Shown here in pieces: positions 7,558-16,465 of a stretch of DNA of 30,911 nt. The stretch is taken from assembly GCA_046758085.1 (NCBI GenBank), contig JBHHZP010000030.1:1-30911 (forward strand), given 5' to 3'. Numbering within the stretch: position 1 is the stretch's first letter; each line of letters starts with the position of its first letter. The position numbers were made by a program, and so were the translations under genes. This stretch comes from VRUB01 sp046758085 (GTDB taxonomy: Bacteria > Pseudomonadota > Gammaproteobacteria > Acidiferrobacterales > SPGG2). Below the pieces are notes generated by a model that was not told where the DNA came from, did no database searches, and saw only the letters and a list, made by a program, of their open reading frames with translations.

Positions 7558-9507
7558 TTACTCGCCCATGCCCATGTCGATGTAGCCGGTGGGGCACACA
7601 TCGGCGCAGATATGACACCCGATGCAGCGCGTGTAATCAGTGTCTACGTATCTGCCGGTGGTAGTTTGGTCTTTTTTCACCCGGAACACCGCGTCCTGCG
7701 GACAGAATATGACACAGTTGTCACACTCGAAGCACATGCCGCAACTCATGCAGCGCTTAGCCTCAGCAGTAGCCTGCTCGTCGTTCAGGCCGACCACGCG
7801 CTCCTCGAAGTGACCGAGCACCTCTTCCGCCGTGGGGCCAATTTCGCTTCGCTTGATTCGCGGCGTGTACTCGAAATGGCTAAGGAATAACTTGTCGGCG
7901 GGAATGATCTCGAAGGCTGACCGGTCTTCATAGTTGTGCACGGCGAACTTGCGTTCCGCGGTGCCCCACTCTTGCTTGTGCTCGTAGGGTTCCGGCTCAA
8001 GCCCAAACTCCCTGAGCTTGTTCAACAGATCGAAGCGGTGTACGTCCACCTTCGGGCGATGGACCAGGTCCTGGTGCCGGAGATAATGATCGATGCTGTC
8101 AACGGCGATGGACGCCTGACCGATTGCGGTGGTGAGCAGGTGGGGTCTGATAATATCGCCGGCCACGAAGTGACCGGCCCGTCCTGGCACCTGGTAATTC
8201 CTATCCGCGTCGATGAAACCCTTGCCGTTGTCCAGGTCCTCAAGCCCTGCGCTGAACTCCCCACTTTGACCTATTGCCGAGACGATCAACTCTGCCTCGG
8301 CCTCGAACTCCGTCCCCTCACGCGGGATCGGCCGCTCTCCGTCCATGTCGCACTCGCACAGGCGCAGGCCGATTGCGCGGCCGTTATCACCCTTGATAAC
8401 CTCGAGCGGCATGACACTCCCTTTGATCTCCACGCCTTCGCGCATGGCGTCTTTTACCTCGTGCTCGGCCGCGGTCATGTTCTCTATCGGGAACAGCGAG
8501 GTCAGGATCACCTTGGCCCCCTCGCGCGCCAGGGTCGATGACACGTCGTGCGCGGTAAAGCCCAGCACCACATTTTCCGGCCGGTCCTTTTCGCGTATCT
8601 CCGTGATATGGCCGATGCGCCGCGCCACCGAGGCGACGTCAATCGAGGTATCGCCGCCGCCCACGACGATGACCTTACCGCTGACGAGCTGCAGCCGCCC
8701 CTCATTGAAGGCGCCGAGAAAATCGACGCCGGTGATGCAGTTCGGCGCATCCCATCCATTAACAGGTAACCCGCGGCCTTTCTTCGTGCCCAGGGCCCAC
8801 AGAACGGCATCGAACTCCTTCTCCAGCTGTTCGATGCTCACATCCTTGCCAACCCGCGTGCTTGTACGAACCTCCACCCCCATGTCGAGAATGCGTTGGA
8901 TCTCGCCATCGAGCACGTTTCGCGGGGTACGGTAACCGGGTATGCCGTAGCGCATCATACCGCCGAGCTCGGTGTGATCATCGAATACGGTGCAACCGTG
9001 ACCCTGGCGCCGTAATTGGTAGGCAGCTGCAAGGCCTGCCGGTCCGCCGCCGATGATCGCGACCTTTTTTCCGCTTTCCTGCCCCCCGCTATCGAAGGTA
9101 TACCCTTCCTTGAGCGCCGTGTCGCCGATGAATTGCTCGACGGCGTTGATCCCCACGTGATCCTCGACCTGATTGCGGTTGCAGCCGTCTTCACACGGCG
9201 CTGGGCACACGCGCCCCATGATGGAAGGAAACGGATTCGCATCGGTCGAACGGCGAAACGCATACTCCTGCCAGCTCAAGTCCTTGGGGGGCTTTTCCAT
9301 GCCCCGCACGATCTGCAGCCAGCCGCGGATATCTTCGCCCGATGGACAACTTCCCTGACAAGGGGGGGTGCGGTGAACATAGGTTGGACACTTATGCGAA
9401 TGGTCGGCTTCAAAGATGTCCTTCTGCCAGTTTCGATACTCGTGATCGCCTTCGCGAAACTTGCGAAAGGTCAGCTTTTTCTTCACATCATCAGCAGACG
9501 TTGCCAT
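7558..9507 (-). CDS. dsrL: DsrL, NAD(P)H:acceptor iron-sulfur flavoprotein
   Basis: This 649-residue protein resembles the small subunit of glutamate synthase. The N-terminal part holds Fe-S cysteines (CPTYVHRTPPCQGSCPSG, then CPAPCEDGC). An FAD-binding motif IIGGGPAGLAAAYQL lies near residue 150 and an NAD(P)-binding motif VVGGGDTSIDVASVARR near 285. At the C-terminus are two [4Fe-4S] motifs, CMSCGMCFECDNC and CIGCHICADVC. In oxidative Dsr pathways DsrL interacts with DsrAB and passes electrons from sulfur oxidation to NAD(P)+; its presence, with no dsrD, marks this operon as oxidative. GGAG lies about 9 bases before the ATG. A 129-base gap separates it from dsrK. Confidence 0.96.
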   Translation of the reverse strand: MATSADDVKKKLTFRKFREGDHEYRNWQKDIFEADHSHKCPTYVHRTPPCQGSCPSGEDIRGWLQIVRGMEKPPKDLSWQEYAFRRSTDANPFPSIMGRVCPAPCEDGCNRNQVEDHVGINAVEQFIGDTALKEGYTFDSGGQESGKKVAIIGGGPAGLAAAYQLRRQGHGCTVFDDHTELGGMMRYGIPGYRTPRNVLDGEIQRILDMGVEVRTSTRVGKDVSIEQLEKEFDAVLWALGTKKGRGLPVNGWDAPNCITGVDFLGAFNEGRLQLVSGKVIVVGGGDTSIDVASVARRIGHITEIREKDRPENVVLGFTAHDVSSTLAREGAKVILTSLFPIENMTAAEHEVKDAMREGVEIKGSVMPLEVIKGDNGRAIGLRLCECDMDGERPIPREGTEFEAEAELIVSAIGQSGEFSAGLEDLDNGKGFIDADRNYQVPGRAGHFVAGDIIRPHLLTTAIGQASIAVDSIDHYLRHQDLVHRPKVDVHRFDLLNKLREFGLEPEPYEHKQEWGTAERKFAVHNYEDRSAFEIIPADKLFLSHFEYTPRIKRSEIGPTAEEVLGHFEERVVGLNDEQATAEAKRCMSCGMCFECDNCVIFCPQDAVFRVKKDQTTTGRYVDTDYTRCIGCHICADVCPTGYIDMGMGE

Positions 9508-9636
9508 CAGGTACTCTCCTTCTAATCAGAATCCAGGCCATCCAGGTTTATCCGGCTCCGCTCACGCTCGAGTGCTCTATACTGCGATCGCAGCACTACC
9601 AAGACGCACGGGGCATTATTCGAGTCGGGCCCTGAG

Positions 9637-11145
9637 TCATGACGTCCCTCCCATCTCCAGTGCATCGCCGACCAGCTGATGGACACTCATGATCATGTCC
9701 ATGTTAAATCCATAATAAGGTAATACCTTGCTGAACTGGCTCTTGCAGATAGCGCATATAGCCACCATGTTAGTGACGCCGTACTCGTCAACCACCTGTT
9801 TCAAGGCCTCCATGCGCGGCAACGCGCCTTTCACCCGAAGTTCGATCAAATCATCGCTCAGAAGCCCGCCGCCCCCGCCGCAGCAAAACGTGTGCTCGTG
9901 GATCGTCTCCGGCGCCATGTCGTGAAAATTATTACAGCACGCCCTGATAATCTCCCGCGGGATCGTGAATTGGCCTCCCGGTTTGTCGCCCATGCGTGAG
10001 GCACGCGCAATATTACAAGAGTCATGAAAGGTCACGACTCGGTGGTCGTTGGCCTCCTTGTTGAGTTTCAGTGCACCCCGCCGGATTAGCGAATGCGTAA
10101 ACTCGCAGATATGCTGTGGCTGCGGATAGTTGCGGTCGAGGAAATCGAACGGCCCGATCAGCGTATTCCAAAAACTGTAGGCCACTCGCCAGGCATGACC
10201 ACATTCGCCCGTAACGAGACGCCTTACATCAAGATCGAGAGCGGCCGTGCGAATGCGCAGGGCGACCTTTTGCATGTTCTCGTAACTTCCGGTAAAAAGC
10301 CCGAAGTTGGCCGCTTCCGAGGCATAGGAACTCAAGGTCCAGCTAATACCTGCCTGGTGAAAGACCTTGGCGTAGCCGATCAACCCGTCCACATGGGGCT
10401 CGGCGAAGAAATCCGCCGACGGCGTGACCAGCAGCACCTCCGCACCCGCCTCATCGAGCGGGAAGCGCACATCCATGCCGGTATCCTCTTTTACCTCCTC
10501 CTCCAATCCTTGCAGCGTATCGGCCAACGCGGGTTCCGGCAGACCGAGATTGTTCCCGATCTTGTACACCTTGCCGATGATCTCGTTACTGTACTTCTGC
10601 CCGATCCCGACACTGTCTAGAATCTCGCGACCGGCCATGGTGATCTCTGCGGTATCGATACCAAAGGGGCAGTAGACCGAACAGCGCCGGCACTCGGAGC
10701 ACTGGTGATAGTAGCGGTACCAGTCCTCCAGCACCTCCTCGGTAAGATCGACGGCGCCTACCAGCCGGGGGAAATACTTTCCAGGCAAGGTAAAATAACG
10801 GCGGTACACGTTACGCAACAGATCCTGGCGTGCGACGGGCATATTCTTGGGGTCCCCCGTACCCAGGTAATAATGACATTTATCGGTACAGGCGCCACAC
10901 CTCACGCAGGCATCTAGGAATACCTGCACCGACCGGTACTTACCCAGCAGCTCGCCCATCTTATCCAGGGCGACTTTTTTCCAGTTGTCAACGAGCTCGC
11001 CCGGAAAACCGAGAGGTTGCTGATGCTCGGGCTTTGCCACGAACGGTCTACTGTGCTGCATCGCTCCCTGCTGGATGGGTGGCACCACCGGAATCTCCCC
11101 CAGCATGGGTATGTCGAACTCCGGTTTTTTGGGCTGCGCCACCAC
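9637..11145 (-). CDS. dsrK: DsrK, HdrD-like iron-sulfur catalytic subunit
   Basis: This cytoplasmic protein of about 502 residues resembles heterodisulfide reductase HdrD. It has two ferredoxin motifs, CVRCGACTDKC and CSECRRCSVYC, and C-terminal CCG-type cysteine motifs, including TFCCGGGGGLL and AICAICKSQF, that bind the non-cubane [4Fe-4S] centre. DsrK is thought to interact with DsrC and, with DsrM, to link its thiol/disulfide state to the quinone pool. Translation probably starts at one of two adjacent GTG codons (11145, 11142), preceded by AAGGGA and placed 17-20 bases after the dsrM stop. A TTG at 11199 would overlap dsrM and encode an Arg-rich leader, so I reject it. Confidence 0.94.
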   Translation of the reverse strand: MVAQPKKPEFDIPMLGEIPVVPPIQQGAMQHSRPFVAKPEHQQPLGFPGELVDNWKKVALDKMGELLGKYRSVQVFLDACVRCGACTDKCHYYLGTGDPKNMPVARQDLLRNVYRRYFTLPGKYFPRLVGAVDLTEEVLEDWYRYYHQCSECRRCSVYCPFGIDTAEITMAGREILDSVGIGQKYSNEIIGKVYKIGNNLGLPEPALADTLQGLEEEVKEDTGMDVRFPLDEAGAEVLLVTPSADFFAEPHVDGLIGYAKVFHQAGISWTLSSYASEAANFGLFTGSYENMQKVALRIRTAALDLDVRRLVTGECGHAWRVAYSFWNTLIGPFDFLDRNYPQPQHICEFTHSLIRRGALKLNKEANDHRVVTFHDSCNIARASRMGDKPGGQFTIPREIIRACCNNFHDMAPETIHEHTFCCGGGGGLLSDDLIELRVKGALPRMEALKQVVDEYGVTNMVAICAICKSQFSKVLPYYGFNMDMIMSVHQLVGDALEMGGTS

Positions 11146-11162
11146 TGGTTTCCCTTGCCCGT

Positions 11163-11903
11163 TTATCGATCGCCGGCGGAACCGAGTTTCTCCGCCCAAG
11201 CGACCACATGCCGACGCTCGCGCGGATTGTCGACCTGGTAGCGAGTGGGGCTAAAGAACAATCCCGGCGCATGGAGCAGCTTGCTGAACGGAAAAACGAC
11301 CATCAACAATACCACCAGAAAAAGGTGCACCAGAAGTACCGGATCCGGCGGCAACGGTTGCCAGTCGAAATACATCAGCCCCAGGATAAAGGTCTTGAGC
11401 TGGACGATATCCGTGCGCCACACGTGTTTCATCGACAAGCCACTGCCCGCAATCGCGATCAACAGGACCAGCATCAGGTGGTCGGAAGGTGCTGAGATGT
11501 AGCGCACCCGATCGACAAGAAAACGCCGTGCCCATAGGCCGGCCAAGCCCAACAGCATGGCGTAACCGGCGTAAACGCCCCACGGCTGCACCAGACCCAC
11601 CCATCCCCACACGGGCTCCGTGAAGTAACGCAGGTGACGCAACAGCACCAGCAGCAACGCGAAATGAAAGATCCAACCAAACAGCCAGGTCCACTTGCTC
11701 CCCTTGAAAAGGCTTTCAAAGAAAACCACCTCGCGAAACATCCGCGCTACCACGCCGCTGCGCGTCGTGGGTGCTGGTGTAGTCGGAATCTTCAGGGGTT
11801 GCGGGGTGCGCGCGTAGCGCTGAACTCGGTACACCAATCCGCCCAGCAGTACTGCCGTTGCAACATAAAACAGTAGCGCATACACAAGCGTTACGATCGA
11901 CAT
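11163..11903 (-). CDS. dsrM: DsrM, NarI-like membrane cytochrome b subunit
   Basis: This 246-residue membrane protein has about five to six helices and belongs to the NarI/HdrE family. Histidines in helices (for example WIFHFALLLVLLRHLRY and VHLFLVVLL) are candidates for the b-haem ligands. It anchors DsrK and exchanges electrons with the quinone pool. The start ATG (MSIVTLVYALLFYV) opens directly into the first helix, as in other DsrM proteins. It is 60 bases downstream of dsrC, and its stop is just upstream of the dsrK GTG. Confidence 0.94.
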   Translation of the reverse strand: MSIVTLVYALLFYVATAVLLGGLVYRVQRYARTPQPLKIPTTPAPTTRSGVVARMFREVVFFESLFKGSKWTWLFGWIFHFALLLVLLRHLRYFTEPVWGWVGLVQPWGVYAGYAMLLGLAGLWARRFLVDRVRYISAPSDHLMLVLLIAIAGSGLSMKHVWRTDIVQLKTFILGLMYFDWQPLPPDPVLLVHLFLVVLLMVVFPFSKLLHAPGLFFSPTRYQVDNPRERRHVVAWAEKLGSAGDR

Positions 11904-11963
11904 CGTTCCGCAGCCTCGCTCGGTGGAAGCGGGTCGCCCGGGGGTTATCCTCTGGCGGTCAAA

Positions 11964-12296
11964 TTAAACGCAGCCTGTCGGCTTAGGTAGGCCGGCGTAC
12001 TTGCAGGCCTGCTTGGCCGGCCCGTACGGAAACAGCTCGTAGAGGTATTTGCTGTTGCCCTTGTCCGCTCCGAGCCTTTTACCAATGGCCTTGGTAAGCA
12101 CGCGTACTGCTGGAGCAATCTGGTACTCCTGGTAATAATCGCGCAGGAAATTGATTACTTCCCAGTGATTTTCCGTAAGATCGCAGCCATCTTCGGTCGC
12201 CATCTTTTCCGCTACCTCCGGGCTCCAATCGCTCAGGTTGGCGATATAACCTTCCTCGTCGGTTTCCAGGACTTTTCCACCCACTTCAAGCGTCAT
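11964..12296 (-). CDS. dsrC: DsrC, sulfur-carrier protein
   Basis: This 110-residue protein ends in the DsrC C-terminal arm with both redox cysteines, C98 and C109 (C-x10-C, penultimate Cys), so it is a true DsrC and not a single-Cys TusE or RspA paralogue. DsrC accepts sulfur from DsrEFH, presents it to DsrAB as a persulfide or trisulfide, and is turned over by DsrMK. GAGGAGG lies 7 bases before the ATG, the strongest ribosome site in the operon, which fits the high abundance expected of DsrC. It follows dsrH after 43 bases. Confidence 0.97.
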   Translation of the reverse strand: MTLEVGGKVLETDEEGYIANLSDWSPEVAEKMATEDGCDLTENHWEVINFLRDYYQEYQIAPAVRVLTKAIGKRLGADKGNSKYLYELFPYGPAKQACKYAGLPKPTGCV

Positions 12297-12339
12297 CTTG
12301 CAACCTCCTCGAATTTACGTGCTTGTCGTTACGTCTATA

Positions 12340-12642
12340 TTAAAGCCAGGATTGGACCGTATTATGTTCGACCGCCAAATCAACAAAACCGTCGTATCCG
12401 ACAACCTCGATTCCATCGATGACCTGAGCCTCGTCCAGCCCTCGCGCTTTCAGGTCCGGCCCCAGAACGTACACGCTGTGCGTGTCGGTCGCCCTTTTCA
12501 CCTTGTCGGTCACAGACGTTCCACCCATCGCAGCGTACACCCCATCCTCGATCAACAGTATTGCACTGCCTTGCTTGGCAAGCCGCAGGCACGTATCCAG
12601 GCTGTTCTTCTCGAAGGGTGATTTATTGACCGTGTGTAACAT
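12340..12642 (-). CDS. dsrH: DsrH, TusB-like subunit of DsrEFH
   Basis: This 100-residue protein has the DsrH/TusB fold pattern, starting MLHTVNKSPFEKNSLDTCL with a cysteine at position 18, close to the conserved DsrH cysteine (Cys20 in A. vinosum). It forms the DsrE2F2H2 hexamer that passes sulfur to DsrC. It starts 15 bases after the dsrF stop and is followed by dsrC. Confidence 0.94.
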   Translation of the reverse strand: MLHTVNKSPFEKNSLDTCLRLAKQGSAILLIEDGVYAAMGGTSVTDKVKRATDTHSVYVLGPDLKARGLDEAQVIDGIEVVGYDGFVDLAVEHNTVQSWL

Positions 12643-12657
12643 GAGCCGTCAGCGTCA

Positions 12658-13056
12658 CTAATAGTCCAATATGACATCCTGCTGTTCCATGAGATCTGCG
12701 AGCTCGGCCGTGCTCAGGACCTCGACTGGTACGATCAAGTCATCCGCAGTCAAACCGCGTTGCTCCATGGACTCTTCTTCAATGTACAGCTTTTCAACGT
12801 CATACATCTCCAGGGCCCGGTACGTCGGCGAAAAGTTCTTCATTCCCGACTCCTCGGTGTTTTGGCCCTTCTTCAGCTGAAACACGCCATCGTCCAGAAA
12901 TACCATGCTCACATCCTGCTCAAATGCAGCGCCTATGAGCACCACCTCGAGACCCTCCAGTGCGTAGATCGTACCGTAAGGTGCACGCCGGTTGACGTAC
13001 ATGAACTTCTTGGTGATGCCGCCGCTGCTCGCGCCTTCTTCCATCATCTCTTCCAT
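12658..13056 (-). CDS. dsrF: DsrF, TusC-like subunit of DsrEFH
   Basis: This protein of about 132 residues carries the DsrF/TusC signature (KKFMYVNRRAPYGTIYALEGLEV split over its N-terminal third, then MKNFSPTYRALEMYDVEK). It is the structural partner of DsrE and DsrH in the sulfurtransferase hexamer and lacks the catalytic DsrE cysteine, as expected. The ATG at 13056 is 13 bases after the dsrE stop. Further ATGs at 13047 and 13044 are possible and would better match the usual length; a TTG at 13080 would overlap dsrE. Confidence 0.93.
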   Translation of the reverse strand: MEEMMEEGASSGGITKKFMYVNRRAPYGTIYALEGLEVVLIGAAFEQDVSMVFLDDGVFQLKKGQNTEESGMKNFSPTYRALEMYDVEKLYIEEESMEQRGLTADDLIVPVEVLSTAELADLMEQQDVILDY

Positions 13057-13069
13057 TGCCCGAATACCA

Positions 13070-13462
13070 CTAATCCCCAAAGACCATCAGGCGGTCCGCC
13101 TGGATACCCACCTCAATCAGCTGGCCCAAGCCCGAGATACGGAAGCCAGAAGCGATGTTGTTCGCGTCCTTACCTTGGCGCTTAGCTTCATCAGGATCCA
13201 CAATGCCGCGCCGTTGCGCGGCGGCAATACACACAACCAGATCGAGCCCATGCTGCTCGGCAAGCTCGCTCCAGCGATTCGTGATGTGGCGATCATCCTG
13301 GGGCGGTGTGGTTAACCGCGTACCGTTATTCACGCCGTCATGGTAGAAAAACACGCGCAAGACCTCGTGCCCTTTCTCAAGGGCCGCCTTGGTGAATTGG
13401 TACGCTGTGTCGGAGGCCTCGTGCGTGTAGGGGCCTTCGTTTACCACTATGCCAAACTTCAT
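13070..13462 (-). CDS. dsrE: DsrE, catalytic subunit of DsrEFH
   Basis: This 130-residue protein is of the DsrE/TusD family. The active cysteine is C78 in DLVVCIAAAQRRGI, exactly the position described for A. vinosum DsrE, where it carries the persulfide transferred to DsrC. GAGGAAG stands 8 bases before the ATG. It is 23 bases downstream of dsrB. Presence of the DsrE active cysteine together with dsrF, dsrH and dsrC supports an oxidative, sulfur-donating pathway. Confidence 0.96.
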   Translation of the reverse strand: MKFGIVVNEGPYTHEASDTAYQFTKAALEKGHEVLRVFFYHDGVNNGTRLTTPPQDDRHITNRWSELAEQHGLDLVVCIAAAQRRGIVDPDEAKRQGKDANNIASGFRISGLGQLIEVGIQADRLMVFGD

Positions 13463-13485
13463 CCGTTAACTTCCTCGCATCGGTG

Positions 13486-14562
13486 TCAGAAGCGAATATA
13501 CGTAGAAGCGTTGAGGCTCTTGCGAGATCCACGCCAATTATCAACGTGAAACTTTGTAAACGGCAAGTTCGTCAGCTCAAAAAAGCGGGGCCAGCCGATA
13601 CGATCGATCCAGTCGTTGATTCGCTCCCAGTCCTTGGCATCTTGCTGATAGGCCTTGAGGATCCGCTTGACAATCGCCGTGGCCTCCGGCCAACGCGGCG
13701 GGTTGTTCGCCACCCCCGCTGCCACCAGCTTCTGAAAACTCGGCCGGCTGCGGGCGTTCGAGTGGTTGCCCCCCACCCAGATCGCCAGCTTCGAGTGCTC
13801 GGGATCATTGATCTGCATCGGCGGGCACGGCGGATAGCACGCGCCGCAGCATATGCATTTTTTTTCATCGACCTCCAGCGACGGCTTGCCGTTCACCAGC
13901 GCGGGTCGAATCGCCGCAACCGGACAACGCGCCACGACGGAGGGACGCTCGCAGACGTTGGCGACCAGATCGTGATTGATCTTCGGTGGCTTGGTATGTT
14001 GTATGTTGATCGCGATATCGCCCTGTCCGCCGCAGTTGATCTGGCAGCAGGATGTGGTGATATGCACGCGGTTGGGCATGTTGCAGTTTTTGAACTCATC
14101 GATCAGCTCGTCCATCATGGCCTTGACCACACCCGATGCGTCGGTACCCGGGATGTCACAGTGCAACCAGCCCTGGGTATGAGAAATCATGGCCACCGAA
14201 TTGGCGGTGCCGCCAACAACAAACCCGGCATCCTCCAGTGCTTTGATTAACGGCTCCACCTTGGCCTGGTCCGATACCATGTACTCGATGTTGCTGCGAA
14301 TCGTAAAACGCACGTGCCCGTCCGCGTATTTATCGCCGATTTCGCAGAGCTTGCGGATGGTAAACACATCGAGAATCCGTTGCGTGCCAGCCTTCACGGT
14401 CCAGATCTCGTCGCCACTATGGGCGATATGCCGTAAGACCCCCGGCTTTGGGTGCTCGTGATAACGCCACTGGCCGAAGTTCTTGATCATCACCGGATGC
14501 ATGTACTGAAATCCGTCCGGACATCCCGACTCAATCGGCGTGCGGGGTTTAGCCTGCGCCAT
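13486..14562 (-). CDS. dsrB: DsrB, reverse dissimilatory sulfite reductase beta subunit
   Basis: This 358-residue protein has the sulfite reductase fold with the substrate-site motif TTSCCQINCGGQGD, and an inserted ferredoxin domain with CPVAAIRP and CICCGACYPPCPP. It forms the alpha2-beta2 enzyme with DsrA, running in the oxidative direction from persulfide sulfur to sulfite. GGAGG precedes the ATG by about 6 bases, 61 bases after the dsrA stop. Length and motifs are normal. Confidence 0.97.
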   Translation of the reverse strand: MAQAKPRTPIESGCPDGFQYMHPVMIKNFGQWRYHEHPKPGVLRHIAHSGDEIWTVKAGTQRILDVFTIRKLCEIGDKYADGHVRFTIRSNIEYMVSDQAKVEPLIKALEDAGFVVGGTANSVAMISHTQGWLHCDIPGTDASGVVKAMMDELIDEFKNCNMPNRVHITTSCCQINCGGQGDIAINIQHTKPPKINHDLVANVCERPSVVARCPVAAIRPALVNGKPSLEVDEKKCICCGACYPPCPPMQINDPEHSKLAIWVGGNHSNARSRPSFQKLVAAGVANNPPRWPEATAIVKRILKAYQQDAKDWERINDWIDRIGWPRFFELTNLPFTKFHVDNWRGSRKSLNASTYIRF

Positions 14563-14623
14563 TATGACCTCCGATATTCGTTTTCAGATCCACCGCTAAC
14601 ATTGGCTTGGTCAGGGCAGCGCA

Positions 14624-15895
14624 TTAACCGGCCGCAGCGACGCTTCCCTGCTCTGCCTTGCGCTTGAACCACTTCTCGGCCTCTTCGTCCCAGCCGTCCA
14701 TGCGCACATAAGAGCTCTCGCGCGGATGCGCCACCATGTTGGGATCGACCTCCACGCCGATACCTTCCAGGAAGTTCACAAGACCGATACGCTCGATCAT
14801 TTCTCCGCAACGCTCGTGCTCAAGCCCGTTCTCCGCCCAGAAGTCGATCGTGTTCTCGGCAAGCTCCTTGAGCTTGGCGTAATCTTCTTCTGTTTCTAGT
14901 TTCATAAACGGCACGATCACGGTACCCATCAGATCGCCTATCTTCAAGGTGCGCTTACCGCCGAGCAGAATGGTTACACCCTTGTCATCCCCTGGCGACA
15001 GCGCCTTGGTCATGACGTTCAGGCAATGCATACACCTTACGCAGTTACGATTATCAATGCTCAGTGTGTCGTCATCGTTCAGTGACATGCAATTGGTGGG
15101 GCACCGCGTAATCACGTTGTCGATGACGTGCTTGCGGCCTTTCTTGGCCACGTAGGCCTTGACCTCTTCCTGGTCGACCTTCATGTCGTCGCGCCAAGTA
15201 CCGATCACGGCAAAATCCGCGCGCTCGATAGAGTTGACGCAATCGTTGGGACATCCCGAGACCTTGAACTTGAACTTGTACGGCAGAGCCGGTCGATGGA
15301 CGTCGTCGGTGAAGTTATTCACCAGCGTACGATGAATCTTGTGCTCGTTGGCGCACGACTGCTCGCACCGCGCCGCACCGACGCAAGACATTGCGGTGCG
15401 CACACAGGGACCGGCACCACCTAAGTCGAAGCCGTAGTCATTGATCTCGTCGAAGAAGTGTTGGGTATTTTCTGTGGTGGCTCCGATAAACATGATATTT
15501 CCGGTCTGACCATGAAAGGTGATCAGACCCGATCCCCACTTTTCCCAGCTATCCGCCAGCTGGCGCAGCATGTCCGTCGTGTAATAGTTGCCCGCTGGGG
15601 GCTGTACACGCAATGTGTGAAATTCCTTGGAATCGGGAAACTGCTGCCCCACCTCGGAGAAGCGCGGAATGATACCGCCACCATAGCCGTATACGCTGAC
15701 AGTACCGCCTTTCCAGTAACCCTTGCGGGTTTCGTAGGAGTGTTCGAGCTGCCCCAGCAGATCGTTGGCGACACCGTTGATACGCGAATCCTTGTGCTGA
15801 TCGCGCAGTCGTTTGATGCCGGACACGAAGCTCGGCCACGGGCCATGCTCGAGTTCATCGAGCATCGGGGTCACATGGTGTTTCTTTTTCGCCAT
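14624..15895 (-). CDS. dsrA: DsrA, reverse dissimilatory sulfite reductase alpha subunit
   Basis: This 423-residue protein is the first gene of the operon. The siroheme/[4Fe-4S] ligands appear as CVGAARCEQSC and GCPNDC, and the extra ferredoxin domain as CPTNC and CVRCMHCLN. With DsrB it binds the amidated siroheme made by DsrN. AGGAG lies about 9 bases before the ATG. Gene order and the linked dsrEFH and dsrL place it in the oxidative (rDsr) clade; a phylogeny would confirm this. Confidence 0.97.
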   Translation of the reverse strand: MAKKKHHVTPMLDELEHGPWPSFVSGIKRLRDQHKDSRINGVANDLLGQLEHSYETRKGYWKGGTVSVYGYGGGIIPRFSEVGQQFPDSKEFHTLRVQPPAGNYYTTDMLRQLADSWEKWGSGLITFHGQTGNIMFIGATTENTQHFFDEINDYGFDLGGAGPCVRTAMSCVGAARCEQSCANEHKIHRTLVNNFTDDVHRPALPYKFKFKVSGCPNDCVNSIERADFAVIGTWRDDMKVDQEEVKAYVAKKGRKHVIDNVITRCPTNCMSLNDDDTLSIDNRNCVRCMHCLNVMTKALSPGDDKGVTILLGGKRTLKIGDLMGTVIVPFMKLETEEDYAKLKELAENTIDFWAENGLEHERCGEMIERIGLVNFLEGIGVEVDPNMVAHPRESSYVRMDGWDEEAEKWFKRKAEQGSVAAAG

Positions 15896-16100
15896 GGTGC
15901 GGGTCTCCTCAGTGGATTCACCACTAACGTATTCCGGTCGACAAGATCAAATGACGCAGCTACGGTCAGGATTCCTCGGCATCCCACGCCTGCCGCTGGC
16001 CGAGGCTCAAGTTTGCAAATTCTTCTGGATCATTCCTGACACACCACGCCAACTCAGGGCGCACAGTTGCGGATCAAGCAACCTATATCAGTGTTTGCTA

Positions 16101-16148
16101 ATGGTATTTTATGAGCCTTTTTCTGCCAAAATACCCCACTGATGGGGT
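16101..16148 (-). promoter_or_regulatory. Candidate dsr operon promoter with upstream palindrome
   Basis: On the minus strand, TTGGCA (16124-16129) and TACCAT (16101-16106) are separated by 17 bases, a plausible sigma-70 promoter about 200 bases before dsrA. Immediately upstream is a palindrome, ACCCCA-CTGA-TGGGGT (16133-16148), centred about 47 bases before the predicted transcription start, a usual activator position. Its half-sites resemble NarL heptamers only loosely. The rest of the 570-base gap between dsrA and the divergent dioxygenase gene shows no gene. Confidence 0.4.
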
Positions 16149-16465
16149 GCGGTCATAAACGTCCCGTACCCCCAAAGAGATAGCGTATTACACGCGCGTG
16201 CCGCGATCCTGCGCGAGCATAACCAAGTCCATTGCAGTTTGCATCTAAATACAGAACCCTAGCCGTGCGGGGCCCACAGCCGGCGCCACAGCCAAGAGGG
16301 ATAATCCTGCGTTCCTGCCCCCTCGTTGCCCGCATATATTTTTTTGCAACCGGCTTACTCTTGAGCGGCACTGTTCTAAAATATCCGGCCTCGTGTCGCG
16401 AAACGTTGATTTCGCTGGCACCCGTAAATCCGGCAGCCGCAAAAAGCAAATTCAGGTAATGAAGG

